Assembly (NCBI RefSeq): GCF_004114975.1
Contig: NZ_CP030051.1
Coordinates: forward strand, 2,480,001-2,544,000
Source: Bradyrhizobium guangdongense
GTDB taxonomy: Bacteria; Pseudomonadota; Alphaproteobacteria; Rhizobiales; Xanthobacteraceae
Length of the DNA stretch: 64,000 nucleotides
Reading direction: 5' to 3'
In this document: piece after piece, positions 43,478 to 53,207 of the stretch
How the letters are laid out: every line of letters starts with the position of its first letter
Position numbering within the stretch: the stretch's first letter is position 1
The notes under the pieces: generated by a model
Told to the model about the DNA's origin: nothing
Databases searched by the model: none
What the model saw: only the letters and a program-made list of their open reading frames with translations
Program-made: the position numbers and the translations under genes

Positions 43478-45000
43478 GTCGTCCGTGAGGAGCGGCTAAG
43501 CGATTGAGGTAGAATCGCATTTATCGTTGTGGGCTGTTTTGGGATTGCAGGGATTTGATGCTTCGGGCCTCGGAACCTTGCGATTTCATTTTCAGGATTC
43601 CGTCGAATCGCCAGTCATGATTCCGTCGTCGCATCGGAGGTGGCGATGCGACCGAAGAAGCAAAGGACGACGGGATCTGGCGATCTGTTCCGGGCCAGAC
43701 TGGACCAGATCATCAACATGAAGCACGAGCTGGTTCAGCTCGCCGGCAAGGTCGATTGGGACTGGGTCGACGGCGAGATCGCGCCGCTCTACAGCGAGAA
43801 CGGCCGGCCGGGGATCGCGACCCGCTTCATGATCGGGCTGCTGCTGCTCAAGCACATTTACGGCCTGTCCGATGAGGGGGTGTGCGAGCGCTGGGTCCAC
43901 GACCCGTATTTCCAGTACTTCACCGGCGAAGAGTTCTTTCAGCACGCCTTCCCGCACGAGCGCTCGGACCTGAGCCACTGGCGCAAGCGGCTCGGCGACA
44001 AGCTGGAGCTGCTCTTGGCCGAGAGCCTGCGGGTGGCGCACGAGGCCGGCGCGTTGCGCAGTCAGGACCTCAAGCGGGTCACGGTCGATACCACCGTGCA
44101 GCCGAAGGCCATCACCTTCCCGACCGATGCCAAGCTCTTGCACGCCGCGATCAAGGGGCTCAACCGTCTGGCGAGGAAGCACGGGGTCAGGCTGCGGCAG
44201 TCCTATCTTCGCATTGCCAAGACCGCGGCCATGATGGCGGGGCGCTACGCCCATGCCAAGCAATTCAAGCGGCATCAGCGGCAGTTGCGCATCCTGCGCA
44301 GCCGGCTGGGCCGGATCATCCGCGATATCCGCCGCAAGATCGAAGGTCAGACCGTGCTCGAGAACGCCTTCGTCCTCCCGCTCAGCCGGGCCTCCCAGAT
44401 CCGCTCGCAGCAGCAGCGCCAGCGCGGCTGGAAGCTTTATTCCTTCCACGCTCCGGAGGTCGAGTGCATCGGCAAGGGCAAAGCAGCCGCCCCTTACGAG
44501 TTCGGGGTCAAAGCCTCCATCGTCACCAACAACCGCCGGGCTCCCGGCGGCCTGTTCGTGCTGCACGCCAGGGCGCTACCGGATAACCCGTACGACGGTC
44601 ACACCTTGCGGGATGTCATCGACCGCACCGAGACACTCACCGGCTGTGCGATCGAGCGGGCCTATGTCGACAAGGGATACCGCGGCCATGACGCGCAGAA
44701 CCCGCGCCGTGTCTTCATCTCCGGCCAGAAGCGCGGCGTCTTCGGGGTCATCAAGCGCGAGCTGCGCCGCCGCTCCGCCATCGAACCCATCATCGGACAC
44801 CTGAAGGCCGATGGTCACCTCGGCCGCTGCTACCTCAAAGGCCGCGCCGGCGATGCGGCCAACGTCATCCTCTCCGCCGTCGGCCATAACTTCCGGCGCA
44901 TCCTCGCATGGCTGAGAGCTCTCTGGTGCCTCTTCCTGGCCACCCTCATCGCCGCCAGCAGCGACGGCTCACCGCTCAAATCGGCTTCTTAACGGACGAC
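43478..45000 (+). mobile_element. IS5-family insertion sequence, intact, inside a fixK-like gene
   Basis: The left end GTCGTCCGTGAGGAG (43478) and right end ACGGACGAC (to 45000) are inverted, perfect for nine bases and imperfect beyond. Flanks show a direct repeat AAAGTA (43472-43477 and 45001-45006). The element is 1523 bp with one complete transposase gene. Excising it with one AAAGTA copy restores a continuous regulator gene on the opposite strand, which confirms the boundaries. Confidence 0.88.
43646..44992 (+). CDS. IS5-family transposase
   Basis: A 448-residue DDE transposase. It has the N-terminal IS5 region (MIGLLLLKHIYGLSDEGVCE), the first Asp in VTVDTTVQPK, second in RAYVDKGYRGH and the Glu region in SAIEPIIGHLKADGHLGRCY. 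No lesion is visible, so it may be active. The stop codon lies near the right end, and the last 17 bases overlap the altered end of the interrupted regulator frame. Confidence 0.93.
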   Translation: MRPKKQRTTGSGDLFRARLDQIINMKHELVQLAGKVDWDWVDGEIAPLYSENGRPGIATRFMIGLLLLKHIYGLSDEGVCERWVHDPYFQYFTGEEFFQHAFPHERSDLSHWRKRLGDKLELLLAESLRVAHEAGALRSQDLKRVTVDTTVQPKAITFPTDAKLLHAAIKGLNRLARKHGVRLRQSYLRIAKTAAMMAGRYAHAKQFKRHQRQLRILRSRLGRIIRDIRRKIEGQTVLENAFVLPLSRASQIRSQQQRQRGWKLYSFHAPEVECIGKGKAAAPYEFGVKASIVTNNRRAPGGLFVLHARALPDNPYDGHTLRDVIDRTETLTGCAIERAYVDKGYRGHDAQNPRRVFISGQKRGVFGVIKRELRRRSAIEPIIGHLKADGHLGRCYLKGRAGDAANVILSAVGHNFRRILAWLRALWCLFLATLIAASSDGSPLKSAS

Positions 45001-45602
45001 AAAGTAAGAACTCCTGCCCAATGCAGTCGCGACAGTGCGCGCGATACAGTTTCGAGCGTCAATCCGAGGTAATCAGCAATATCGCGCCGGGACATTGGCA
45101 GAGACATAGTATTGGCCCCTGCTCGTCGATCCATCTCGCTCAAGAAGGCGGCAACTCGCTCCACCGACGTTTTGCGACCCGGAAGTAGCATATGATCTTC
45201 CGCATGCTCAAGGTTGCTGGTGAGCATGCTGAACAGGTTACGAGCGACCACAGCGTCTGCTTCGGCTACAGTTTGTAACGATTTCCTCTCGATCAGGCGG
45301 ACGGTGGTCTTGACTACAGCTTCCGCCGTAAATCGGTGCCGTTCCCCGTTATTCAGCCCAAAGATGTCGCCCATCAAGTGGAAAGCTCCGATTTGTCGCC
45401 GACCATCTGACAGCATCTTGTAAGTTCTAACGGCGCCGCGCTTTACCTGATAGATGTGCTCCGCAGGCTCGTTCTCGCCATAAATTTCGGCGCCCTTTCG
45501 GTAGGTGAACTCAACGAGATTTACGGTTTGGTGAGACGCGCTGGCAAACCCAATATCGTCAATTGTATTGGGCTTTCGGCGATCCGCTACGCGCGCGAAC
45601 AT
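44976..45602 (-). pseudogene. FixK-like Crp/Fnr regulator, C-terminus replaced by IS5 sequence
   Basis: It starts at ATG 45602 (MFARVADRRKPNT), eight bases after GGAG. The sensor fold (AEHIYQVKRGAVRTYKMLSD) and winged helix (MSRRDIADYLGLTLETVSRA) are complete; E-x-x-SR is the FNR/FixK recognition signature. No Cys ligands for Fe-S are present, as in FixK. The IS5 insertion changes the end from LTFVGNTQRELVIPD to LTLSSVKKPI, removing about 20 residues. Such regulators act in microaerobic gene control. The shortened protein might keep some function. Confidence 0.85.
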
Positions 45603-45950
45603 TGAGCAAGCTCCGCCAACATATCGAACCAATCGTGCGCGGAATGAGAGCTGCCACTCTGCCGACGCTGGCTCGCAAAAGGCAGTGTATTCGGGTGATG
45701 TACCTTCGATCCTTGTTACCAAGAGACAATGTTAGGTTGCGAGCCCGCTCGGCCGCTTTTGAAAAAGGCAATGGCAAAGGTCTGCTCCGGGTCGGGAAGC
45801 AGCACTGCCGTGAGGTTAGCGATAGGTGCAGAAGCGAAGTCTAGCCCAAAGCAGAATGAAAGAGGCCGTCACCTGAGGCGGCCTTAACATTTGTTGTTGG
45901 CCGGAGAACTACAGGCATGAAAATACCGCGCTGGAAATGCGGGGCATGCG
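45603..45950. other. Intergenic region with one hairpin
   Basis: AGGCCG at 45863-45868 and CGGCCT at 45879-45884 form a small hairpin, but the T-run after it is weak. Upstream sequence should contain the fixK-like promoter; I see no clear TTGA-N6-TCAA box. A 16-codon Cys-containing frame at 45917 is too short to call. Confidence 0.35.
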
Positions 45951-46130
45951 GTGAAGTTGCTGACTGAGTATCTAGAAAGGGCTGTCCAGCTCGAACATCT
46001 TGCGCGTAGCGAGCGTGATTCCGCGTTCAAGGAGCAGTTGCTCCAGCAAGCCCGGTCCTATCGCAAGCTCGCGGCAAAGCGGGCGAAGGACTACGGCCTC
46101 CCGTCTCCAAGCTCGCCAGATGACGCGTAA
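45951..46130 (+). CDS. Small helical protein, unknown function
   Basis: From GTG 45951 a 59-residue protein starts VKLLTEYLERAVQLEHLARS (first residue Met) and continues KEQLLQQARSYRKLAAKRAK. The pattern matches a small Bradyrhizobium family built on YLERAxQxExLA and AYRKLAxxRA. Its role is unknown. Confidence 0.6.
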   Translation: MKLLTEYLERAVQLEHLARSERDSAFKEQLLQQARSYRKLAAKRAKDYGLPSPSSPDDA

Positions 46131-46543
46131 GGTCTCGGTGCTGAGGCGGCCACACTCTTTCGGCGGTTCGGGATGCCGGATAACGGGACGCGCTGGGCAA
46201 GCAACTGGTACGACCTAGTGATGGCTATCCGTGAGCGCTCAAGCATTTCCTTCGTCAACTTGTCTTTGAGGCGACGCCTCTCAGGTAGTTCTCAAGGTAA
46301 ATCTCGAGGAATTCTCGATCGATTGGCAACATAGGTGCGCGCCACTGCGCTTCAACACATCCCGCAGCCGCTCGGATGTCGCGCTCCACACCGTGAACGT
46401 GTGCAGCAACTTAGCGGCGAGATGTTTTAGATGAAGATTAGGTCGGGGGTGCTGTCGCTACTGTACCGCCGATGTTTGATCAATCCCGTAGAAACCAACG
46501 CCGCCCCACCTCGTTGAAGCAGCATCATTACGGAGGATGGAAG
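46131..46543. pseudogene. Decayed reverse-strand gene remnant
   Basis: On the reverse strand, pieces of one protein appear in two frames: AAAGCVEAQWRAPMLPIDRE, FLEIYLENYLR, then RRLKDKLTKEMLERSRIAIT. A frameshift near 46270 separates them. The original was probably a small helical protein. The forward strand close to 46544 carries the next gene's leader. Confidence 0.4.
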
Positions 46544-46987
46544 ATGCGCATTTCAGCTCTGCTCACTATCCTGCTGCTCTCGTCTGGCCTCGCTTCCACT
46601 GCAGCAGTCGCACAACAATCGGAGAACTCTTCCGATACAAACCAGCCTCAAACGACTCCTGTCCAACCAGAGCGCACGCCACAACAGGCGGACCAGGCTC
46701 GCGAGCAGGACCGTCAGAATGCCGAAGACACTCGCGTGAAGCGGGACTGGACGGCGCAGCAACGCGATGAGGACCGCATGGGCATGGACCGCATGCGCCA
46801 GCAGCACATGGGCCGCATGATGGAAGACATGGATCATCGCACGATGGGTCGGAATCAGCGTATGCAGCGCAATGAAGACGAGATGGATCGCCACTTTCGA
46901 TACTACGATGAAGATCGCCCCCACCGTCGCGTAAAGATTTGCTTTGAATATGATAACGGCGACGAATTCTGCCGTTATCGGGACTGA
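46544..46987 (+). CDS. Exported Met/Gln/Asp-rich protein
   Basis: A 147-residue protein with a Sec signal (MRISALLTILLLSSGLASTA to VAQ). A disordered Gln/Asp-rich part follows, then a Met/His/Arg-rich stretch (MGMDRMRQQHMGRMMEDMDH) and a short folded end with two Cys (KICFEYDNGDEFCRYRD). Met- and His-rich exported proteins often bind metals such as copper, but this is an inference. GGAGG lies upstream of ATG 46544. Confidence 0.7.
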   Translation: MRISALLTILLLSSGLASTAAVAQQSENSSDTNQPQTTPVQPERTPQQADQAREQDRQNAEDTRVKRDWTAQQRDEDRMGMDRMRQQHMGRMMEDMDHRTMGRNQRMQRNEDEMDRHFRYYDEDRPHRRVKICFEYDNGDEFCRYRD

Positions 46988-47216
46988 GTGGGGCCGCCAA
47001 CCGTCCGCACAATATGGCCGGCGGCCCCGACCAGTCACTCGCAATCCTCCGACTTCAAGAGCATCAGCCATGACCGGCCACGAAAGGACCATGTTGACGA
47101 CCGACCATGCACGCGCGGGGTGCTCGATAACGCGCTATTCGCCGCTGTTCCTAATGAAGCTGCTGGTGAGGGCGAGTCGCTTGGTCAGCGTGGCGACTCA
47201 GCTTATCGATCCCGCA

Positions 47217-47476
47217 TGAGGCACGCCGCTGCCCATCCCTTGGCCGACCCCGCCACTGCGGCCCGCAAGCTCATCGAGAGAGGCCAGCGGCATCGAGCCG
47301 GTACAGGACGGCCGGATCTACATCGAGCTGGTCAACGTGCCGTTCCTCAAGATTGGCGGCAGCGGCGAGGAATCTTGCGCTGGCATCATGTCACTCAAGA
47401 GCGCGGCTGGATCGAGCTTCGCGAGTCGGGGACGTTTCTGCGGCTGACGCAAACAAACGCTCTCGCTTCACCGTGA
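47217..47476 (+). pseudogene. Small conserved protein with two compensating frameshifts
   Basis: It opens MRHAAAHPLADPATAARKLI; the middle is in another frame (SGIEPVQDGRIYIELVNVPF, then LKIGGSGEE). The end returns to the first frame (WIELRESGTFLRLTQTNALA). Together these make one plausible protein of about 85 residues, of which the protein at 36783 carries a shortened version. Two shifts make it non-functional unless the errors are in the sequence. Confidence 0.65.
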
Positions 47477-47514
47477 GAGCTGCAGCTCTCGCCCGCTTTG
47501 CCCCGAGAAGCGGA

Positions 47515-47823
47515 TCAAAAGCAGACGTGCTCAGAATTGGCGCGATGGACCAAAAGGGGAAAATGACTCAAGGTCGTTACACTGCTTGAGAGGACGCGAC
47601 TCTTGCAATAACATGTTGCCCCAACAGGAGTGTAGCGACTACAGGGAGCTACGCTAGCGCCCTCGATCTGCACAACGACGGGATCGTCATCTCCCGCCTG
47701 GTAAACGCCGCGGTCGAGAAAGAACGGGTCGACGTTGGCAGCCTGGGAAGCCGAGCAGCAAATGAACAGCAATGCGAAATACAGGGTTACCCTCACAGCT
47801 TTCCTCAATTTTCTGCACCCCAC
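47515..47823 (-). CDS. Exported small protein, unknown function
   Basis: A 102-residue protein with a signal peptide (VRVTLYFALLFICCSASQAA). The mature part has NVDPFFLDRGVYQAGDDDPV and several Cys in a PCSRYTPVGATCYCK stretch. The C-terminus looks less protein-like, and a shorter form is possible. Confidence 0.45.
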   Translation of the reverse strand: MGCRKLRKAVRVTLYFALLFICCSASQAANVDPFFLDRGVYQAGDDDPVVVQIEGASVAPCSRYTPVGATCYCKSRVLSSSVTTLSHFPLLVHRANSEHVCF

Positions 47824-48192
47824 GCTGCTACCACTACCAGAAGCAGTGAATGACGAGAATGGGCTGGTTCAAACGGAGCCACTGAGCGAAGGTCGGCTAA
47901 TGGGATGGTCCGGCCGTGCTCCTGCCCCATCAGCAAGCGAAGCTGGCTAGGGGCGCCAAAGACAAGGAGCACGCCATATCTCAGACACCCAATACCGGAA
48001 GCCTCAGATCTATGGGCACGGTCAGAACGTTCGGCGCAGCTCATCGAGCGGTTTGCGCTGACATTCGAAGGGCTGGAAGCCGACGCTACCAGGGTGCGTG
48101 GGGCTACCAATCGGGGCGAGGCGCTGAAGATGTCCCATTGCGGTCAATTTGATCAGAGGAGCGCCAAGGACCGCGCGGAAACTTGCATCGGA
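47824..48192. other. Unassigned region
   Basis: Forward frames contain a coding-like phrase (LIERFALTFEGLEADATRVR) near 48037 but no start with a ribosome-binding site. It may be a degraded gene. Nothing is called. Confidence 0.3.
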
Positions 48193-48498
48193 TCATTGCA
48201 GTTTTCGCCCGAGGTCTCTTAGGATCGCGTGCAGAAAATCACTCGCATGGTCGTACCGCGCCCCACCGCTCGCGAGTTCATGGGCGCGCGGCTCCACTAC
48301 AGTACCGACGATTTCTGGCCCGACTAGATCAGCTGCTTCAGACCATTGCTGCAAGAGTCGGTCAGGAATGTATTCCGCAGACCCGAACAACCTCAAAAGG
48401 CACTCCTCTCCTTCGGCTTTGTGGTCGTGATGAGCTTTCGCTGCGTAGAAAGCGAATAATCCACGAAAAGCATCTCGGGAAACGGGTGGTTTTGCCAT
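48193..48498 (-). CDS. Conserved hypothetical protein
   Basis: A 101-residue protein, MAKPPVSRDAFRGLFAFYAA, mostly helical, with CLLRLFGSAEYIPDRLLQQW and a C-terminal DFLHAILRDLGRKL. No family is recognised. Start 48498 is chosen over an upstream ATG because the sequence before it is not protein-like. Confidence 0.55.
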   Translation of the reverse strand: MAKPPVSRDAFRGLFAFYAAKAHHDHKAEGEECLLRLFGSAEYIPDRLLQQWSEAADLVGPEIVGTVVEPRAHELASGGARYDHASDFLHAILRDLGRKLQ

Positions 48499-48885
48499 TG
48501 CAATTTCCCCGCGGAATGGAATGCTCAACGAAGAGGCCATCTAAAGGCGACCTCAGGAGTTCAATAGAGTGATCTAATATCTGGCCTTGAAACGCCCGCC
48601 GCAGCGTTGCCGTTAGTTCAGAAACCGAGTTTTAAACAGAGGTGAATGGAGCGTGCGAGCCCCGGTCACAGAAGCATGCCAAGATAATTCGCTTCTGCCA
48701 ACAAGAATTTGATGATTGCCGGGAAATTCTGGCAAGTCCACGCGTATGTAGGTTTTGGCGAGCGAGGGATCACGATAATCTACGAAATTTACGTGCTCGA
48801 CGAGCTTGCAATGCCTTGAGTTTGGATCTGGCTCCCAGCCAGGTCAGCCATCGCTCGCGCGAGCAGCATCGATAGACCCGGCTCC
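48499..48885. other. Intergenic region
   Basis: A forward frame near 48669 reads HAKIIRFCQQEFDDCREILA, which looks protein-like but is short and then becomes Arg-rich. No start or ribosome-binding site supports it. Confidence 0.3.
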
Positions 48886-49887
48886 TCACTTTTCCCCGAC
48901 TTCGCCCTGAGCACTTTCGCACCCTTCATCGGTGTCCCGTCGAAGCGCCGAACCGACGCCGCGTTGACCGGGTTGTACGTCTTCCGCTGCGATCTGTTGG
49001 TGATCGACTGAGCTTGCCATCTTGTTGCTCTGGTTGGCTGAGAAGTCGCTGCCGGCGACGCGATAGATCCAGGTGAATTCGTGCCCGAACCAGAGGCGGT
49101 ATCGCGCAAGCGACTGAGCGCCGATTGTGACCTGTCCGCCGAGTTCATACCTCAGCCAGTTTCGGTCGGCCGCCGCCCGCAACAGTTTGCGAATATGGGC
49201 ACGCGAGACTGCGAACTTGTCGCTCACATCTGACAGGGAAACGACGCCGGAGGCCCCCAGCCTTGTAATCTCCAGGTGACTGAGGATCTCCATGAAGATG
49301 TGGTACCCGCAATGGCGGTCCATGAAGATGCGCACCTCCGGGAGGGGCTCGAACAGAATGTGATGCTCGCGCCGGTAGGCCTCGACATTGCCTCGGACGA
49401 AACCCGACAGCACGCCAGGCGTGCGTGCCCATTCGGCGGGAGCTTTCGGCCAGGCGATCACGGGCTCGAGGGCGGAAAAGCGGATCGAGAGATTGTCCTG
49501 CATCGTCTCAATGAGGGCCGCCGTCGGACGCAACCGATGCGCCGGTCCGGGCGTGACCGGTTCGTCGGAAACAAGCATGCCACCCTGCCGCAGCAACGCA
49601 ATCGCGTTTCGGACGGCCGTGGCTCCAGCAAGCTGTCCTTCCGCGCAAATCGCAACCAGCCTCCTCGCGTGGGCGCTCTCGGGGGCGTGCTCGTCGAGAT
49701 AGAGGACCAGCAGTGCGACAGCCCAAGTCACGGTATCGACGATGCCGGCCCGCCGGGTCAGCGCAACGGAGTGGAAGTCGGCTAGGCCGCGGCAGAAGGC
49801 GAGCATAGCTTTGTCGAAATTCGGGTGTTCGACGCGACGCTCAGCTTCGCCTGAGATATCCGCAAGGTCGGGAAAGACGCGGCTCAT
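48886..49887 (-). CDS. Putative helix-turn-helix regulator, unknown family
   Basis: A 333-residue protein starting MSRVFPDLADISGEAERRVE. The N-terminal half is helical (AGIVDTVTWAVALLVLYLDE). In the C-terminal third, VSLSDVSDKFAVSRAHIRKL then LLRAAADRNWLRYE resembles a winged helix-turn-helix. That suggests a cytoplasmic transcription factor, although no sensory domain is recognised. The C-terminal 60 residues are low-complexity. Confidence 0.6.
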   Translation of the reverse strand: MSRVFPDLADISGEAERRVEHPNFDKAMLAFCRGLADFHSVALTRRAGIVDTVTWAVALLVLYLDEHAPESAHARRLVAICAEGQLAGATAVRNAIALLRQGGMLVSDEPVTPGPAHRLRPTAALIETMQDNLSIRFSALEPVIAWPKAPAEWARTPGVLSGFVRGNVEAYRREHHILFEPLPEVRIFMDRHCGYHIFMEILSHLEITRLGASGVVSLSDVSDKFAVSRAHIRKLLRAAADRNWLRYELGGQVTIGAQSLARYRLWFGHEFTWIYRVAGSDFSANQSNKMASSVDHQQIAAEDVQPGQRGVGSALRRDTDEGCESAQGEVGEK

Positions 49888-50271
49888 CCCGCGCTGCGGC
49901 GGTAATCCCGTACAGGCCCTGGGCGGAATTGGAGTTCCGCGACCGAAGCTGCCGCACGCAGATGAACCGACGTTGCGGCTTGCTCCGCCCCTGTGCAGGT
50001 TTGTTCCATTGAAGCGCTCCAGCCAGTCAACTAAATCGCGCTGCCAAGGCATTGGTAGCGCGTTTTTCCGTGCGGGCAAGAGCGGCGGCCTTGGCCTCGC
50101 TCGCTGGTTCTGCCTTTTCGGCCCGCAGCGCCTGCTTTGTAGGATTCTCATGATCTGGAGTGCAATTTATAATTGTGGTCAGGCTTGACCGTTGTGTAGC
50201 CACTCCAAGGTGCGGGCCCACTACCGTGCCGATGGGTTTCATGGATGACATCGCGAATTGGAGAGATTGTC

Positions 50272-51084
50272 GTGCAAGTGAAGAGACTAACGATCGTGCG
50301 GATCAGATCATATGTGTGCGCAGCTGCCGCGCTGCTGCTCTGGATGTCGTCCGATGTTCCAGCTGGCGCGACGATCGCGCTCGATGGGGTGTTGAACGCC
50401 GTCGCAGACGCATCCATTAACGGAGATAGAGCAAGGGATCTTCAGCGAGAGCATTGGACCGGCACCCCGAAAACGCTGGCTACGAATGTTCTTGCCCGGG
50501 CGACTTTCGGGCCCGAATTCGTCACAGCTTCGGGAAACGCGGTTGCGACTTGGAATTCCGCGGACAACGGTTCGGTTTTCTTCCGCAATTACGGTTGGCA
50601 TTTCATGAATCCGCAGCATGCCGCCGTCGCGGATCTGTCGCACAAGCTCGAGGTGAACGATTGGTCGTATACGTTCAGAGCCACCAGCGACGCCATCTTT
50701 GCGATGAATTGGGACATCAGGCTGGTCAGCGGGAATGGATTTGGCCTCAAGGGCTGGACGATCAGTTGGACTGGTGCCGACGCCACCGGATACACGCAAC
50801 CCGACCTTTTCAATCCTACCGAGTCGGGAATTTTCGAAGGAGCCGTCCGGGCCGGTCGGTTCTATACGATAGCTATCCAGGGCGACGAGGATTTCATCCT
50901 CCGCAATGGAGGCCTCTCTATCCAGGACGCAAACTATTCCGGCTATATGAACGGCGCCTTTTCATGGTCGATTTCCAGCGTGCCGGAGCCTTCGACCTGG
51001 GCAATGATGCTTCTCGGATTGGCCGGCCTTGGCTATTTCGGTTATTGTCGCTCGGGCGCTGGCTATGCACGGAGAAGTGTGTAA
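50272..51084 (+). CDS. Exported protein with PEPxxWA-CTERM sorting signal
   Basis: A protein of about 270 residues. It has an N-terminal signal (VCAAAALLLWMSSDVPAGA) and a beta-rich body (WSADNG-type strands, FRATSDAIFAMNWDIRLVSG). The C-terminus is VPEPSTWAMMLLGLAGLGYF followed by a basic tail. The PEP-CTERM tripartite signal marks proteins sorted by an exosortase to the cell surface, but no exosortase gene is in this window. GTG 50272 is preferred for GGAGAG six bases upstream; ATG 50245 is in the same frame. Confidence 0.85.
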   Translation: MQVKRLTIVRIRSYVCAAAALLLWMSSDVPAGATIALDGVLNAVADASINGDRARDLQREHWTGTPKTLATNVLARATFGPEFVTASGNAVATWNSADNGSVFFRNYGWHFMNPQHAAVADLSHKLEVNDWSYTFRATSDAIFAMNWDIRLVSGNGFGLKGWTISWTGADATGYTQPDLFNPTESGIFEGAVRAGRFYTIAIQGDEDFILRNGGLSIQDANYSGYMNGAFSWSISSVPEPSTWAMMLLGLAGLGYFGYCRSGAGYARRSV

Positions 51085-51350
51085 GCGGCAAGACTTGCCA
51101 CTGGCGCCAGTTCAACACCTAGCAGGTTGTTGCTGAGCGACTTGACCTAACTGCGACGGAGCTGAACCCGATGGCATTGTCGACCGCGGTCGATGAAGTT
51201 GCCCGCTTCCGGCTAAGTTATTCCCAGGCGCGAAGATCGCGTTTATGGGTGGTCGTCGAGCTTTGCGGCCTTTAAGCTGAAGCACAAATGCCAACGTCAA
51301 CGGAGTAATGAGAGGCGGCATAGGTTAAGTAGCTGCGCCAGCGGCAACGC

Positions 51351-53207
51351 CTACGATGGGTCGCAGCGCTTTATGTTTGCTCCGGCAGTGTGCGCGCGCA
51401 GAATGGCACGCAAGCGAATCGGCTTGATCGGCTTGCGCAAAACGACGATGTTGCGGCGAGCTGCTCCGTCCATCACCGCTTTATCGGTCTCTGCCGTCAT
51501 CAGAGTGAGACGAACTCGATTGCCAAAGGATTTTCCGACCTGATCGGCGAGGTCGAGTCCCGTCGCCCCATTTCCGAGACGATGGTCCAGTAGGACATGG
51601 GGCAGGGCATCTGGAGGCGAGGACTGCAGAACTTCAAGCAATTCCATCTCGTTACGACAGCTCACAACTGAAATGCCCCAACTGGTAAGCAATCTAGTCA
51701 GCGCATCCTCCACCAGCGCATCGTCTTCAAAAATGACCACCTTCTGCGTCATAGTGCTCTGAAGATCAGTTGAGGCATCAAGTCCGGTTGGAGTTCGAGG
51801 AGCCCTCTCTGCGCGGGGCACCTCGACGCTGAATAAGCTTCCGCGACCAACAGCTGATTTGCACGCGACCGGCCACTGCATGCCTGTGCATAGACGCCGG
51901 ACGATCGAGAGGCCAAGCCCATACCCAAGCTCACGTGCCCTGCCGCTGTTGCCGACTTGATAAAACTCATCGAATATCTTCAGCTGTTCCTCTTGCGAGA
52001 TCCCGATCCCAGTATCGACGACGCATATCCGGACGGCACGGCCGATCTTGCGCGCGCCCAGCAATATCGTTCCTTGGCGGGTATATTTCACAGCGTTCGA
52101 AAGCAGGTTGAGCAGAACTCGCTCGAGCAGGTCTGAAGGCGCCCAGCACCACAGGCTGGTCGGGACGGTCTTCAGACGCAATCCTTTCGCCTCTGCATCA
52201 GGGCGGAATTGGTCCGCCAACCGGACGAACAATGCTTGTAGTGAAATAGGGGCGGGGCGCGCCTGACGTAAACTCGCGTCTATGTCGGCGACCTTCAATA
52301 TCGCGCTAAACTGGCGCTCAAGGGTCGTTACACATTCGATCACTCGCGTGGCGATATCGCGACGCGAGCCGTCATCTTTCGCGCTCAGTAGTAGAGGAGC
52401 ATATAAACTCAGCGCCTGCAGGGGCTGCTTCAGATCATGACTGACAGAGGTGAAGAACCGAGTGCGCTCAGTCATAGCGTCTTCGACTAGCCTAGTCTGC
52501 AATTGCTGTCGCTCGAGCAATCCAGCGAGCTCCAATCGGCCCTCGATCAGCGCGGTAATATTGCGGCGTCCTAACACACCAAGAAACCCAACGAAGGGAA
52601 GTGCGAGCAGAAGCAAAGCAGCTCCCAGACGTGTAACATCCGTGCCTTGGGCCAGCAGCCAGCAAGCCGCCGGTAGTATACCAGCAAGCCCAGTTGCGAT
52701 CAGCGAAGGTAGGAAAGGCGCCGCCGTATAGGCAGACGCAGCCGTGAGATTAATGATCCCCCATAGAGGAACTATCAGCGAGACGATATCGCCATGCTGG
52801 TACATCAGAATGGGACCCGAGCTCCAGGCAAGAGCCCTTGCGCCTGACGCAATTGCTCTTGCCCAAGCCCAACTCAATAGTTGGTTGTCTTTCGGCGCGT
52901 TGTGGCGAAAACTGCGGTCAAGCAATGAAAGGCAAATGTCGGCGCCGGCGATTCCGCCAAGCCAAAGCAACACGCGCATCCAATCGGCTCGACCAATATG
53001 GAGGCATAGGAGCGCGACAAGAATAGCTCCCAGTGTTGAGAATCCCAAAAAGAAGAATCGGCTGGTGTGTGGACGATACAGTGCGCGGATTCGCTCAGCA
53101 GCGACCGCATCGAATTTAGTATGAACTAGATCAGCCCGAGACGGGTCGCTTTGAATACCGCTTCCGTTCGGTTGCTTGCGCCAAGCTGCGCGAAAATGTG
53201 CTGCCAA
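51351..53207 (-). CDS. Hybrid sensor histidine kinase with membrane N-terminus and receiver domain
   Basis: A 618-residue protein. About six TM helices span residues 52-212. HisKA carries the phosphorylated His257 (FFTSVSHDLKQPLQALSLYA). HATPase has the N-box LLNLLSNAVKYT, DTGIGI near 398 and GYGLGLSIVRRL. A C-terminal receiver has the acidic pair in IFEDDAL and acceptor Asp541 in LLDHRLGNG. The start overlaps the 3' end of the regulator gene by 82 bp. Its likely partner is the NarL-type regulator just upstream. The sensed signal is unknown. Confidence 0.9.
   Translation of the reverse strand: MAAHFRAAWRKQPNGSGIQSDPSRADLVHTKFDAVAAERIRALYRPHTSRFFFLGFSTLGAILVALLCLHIGRADWMRVLLWLGGIAGADICLSLLDRSFRHNAPKDNQLLSWAWARAIASGARALAWSSGPILMYQHGDIVSLIVPLWGIINLTAASAYTAAPFLPSLIATGLAGILPAACWLLAQGTDVTRLGAALLLLALPFVGFLGVLGRRNITALIEGRLELAGLLERQQLQTRLVEDAMTERTRFFTSVSHDLKQPLQALSLYAPLLLSAKDDGSRRDIATRVIECVTTLERQFSAILKVADIDASLRQARPAPISLQALFVRLADQFRPDAEAKGLRLKTVPTSLWCWAPSDLLERVLLNLLSNAVKYTRQGTILLGARKIGRAVRICVVDTGIGISQEEQLKIFDEFYQVGNSGRARELGYGLGLSIVRRLCTGMQWPVACKSAVGRGSLFSVEVPRAERAPRTPTGLDASTDLQSTMTQKVVIFEDDALVEDALTRLLTSWGISVVSCRNEMELLEVLQSSPPDALPHVLLDHRLGNGATGLDLADQVGKSFGNRVRLTLMTAETDKAVMDGAARRNIVVLRKPIKPIRLRAILRAHTAGANIKRCDPS

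Noticed and set aside
43592-44566. A 324-codon reverse frame
   Set aside because: It is antisense to the intact IS5 transposase.
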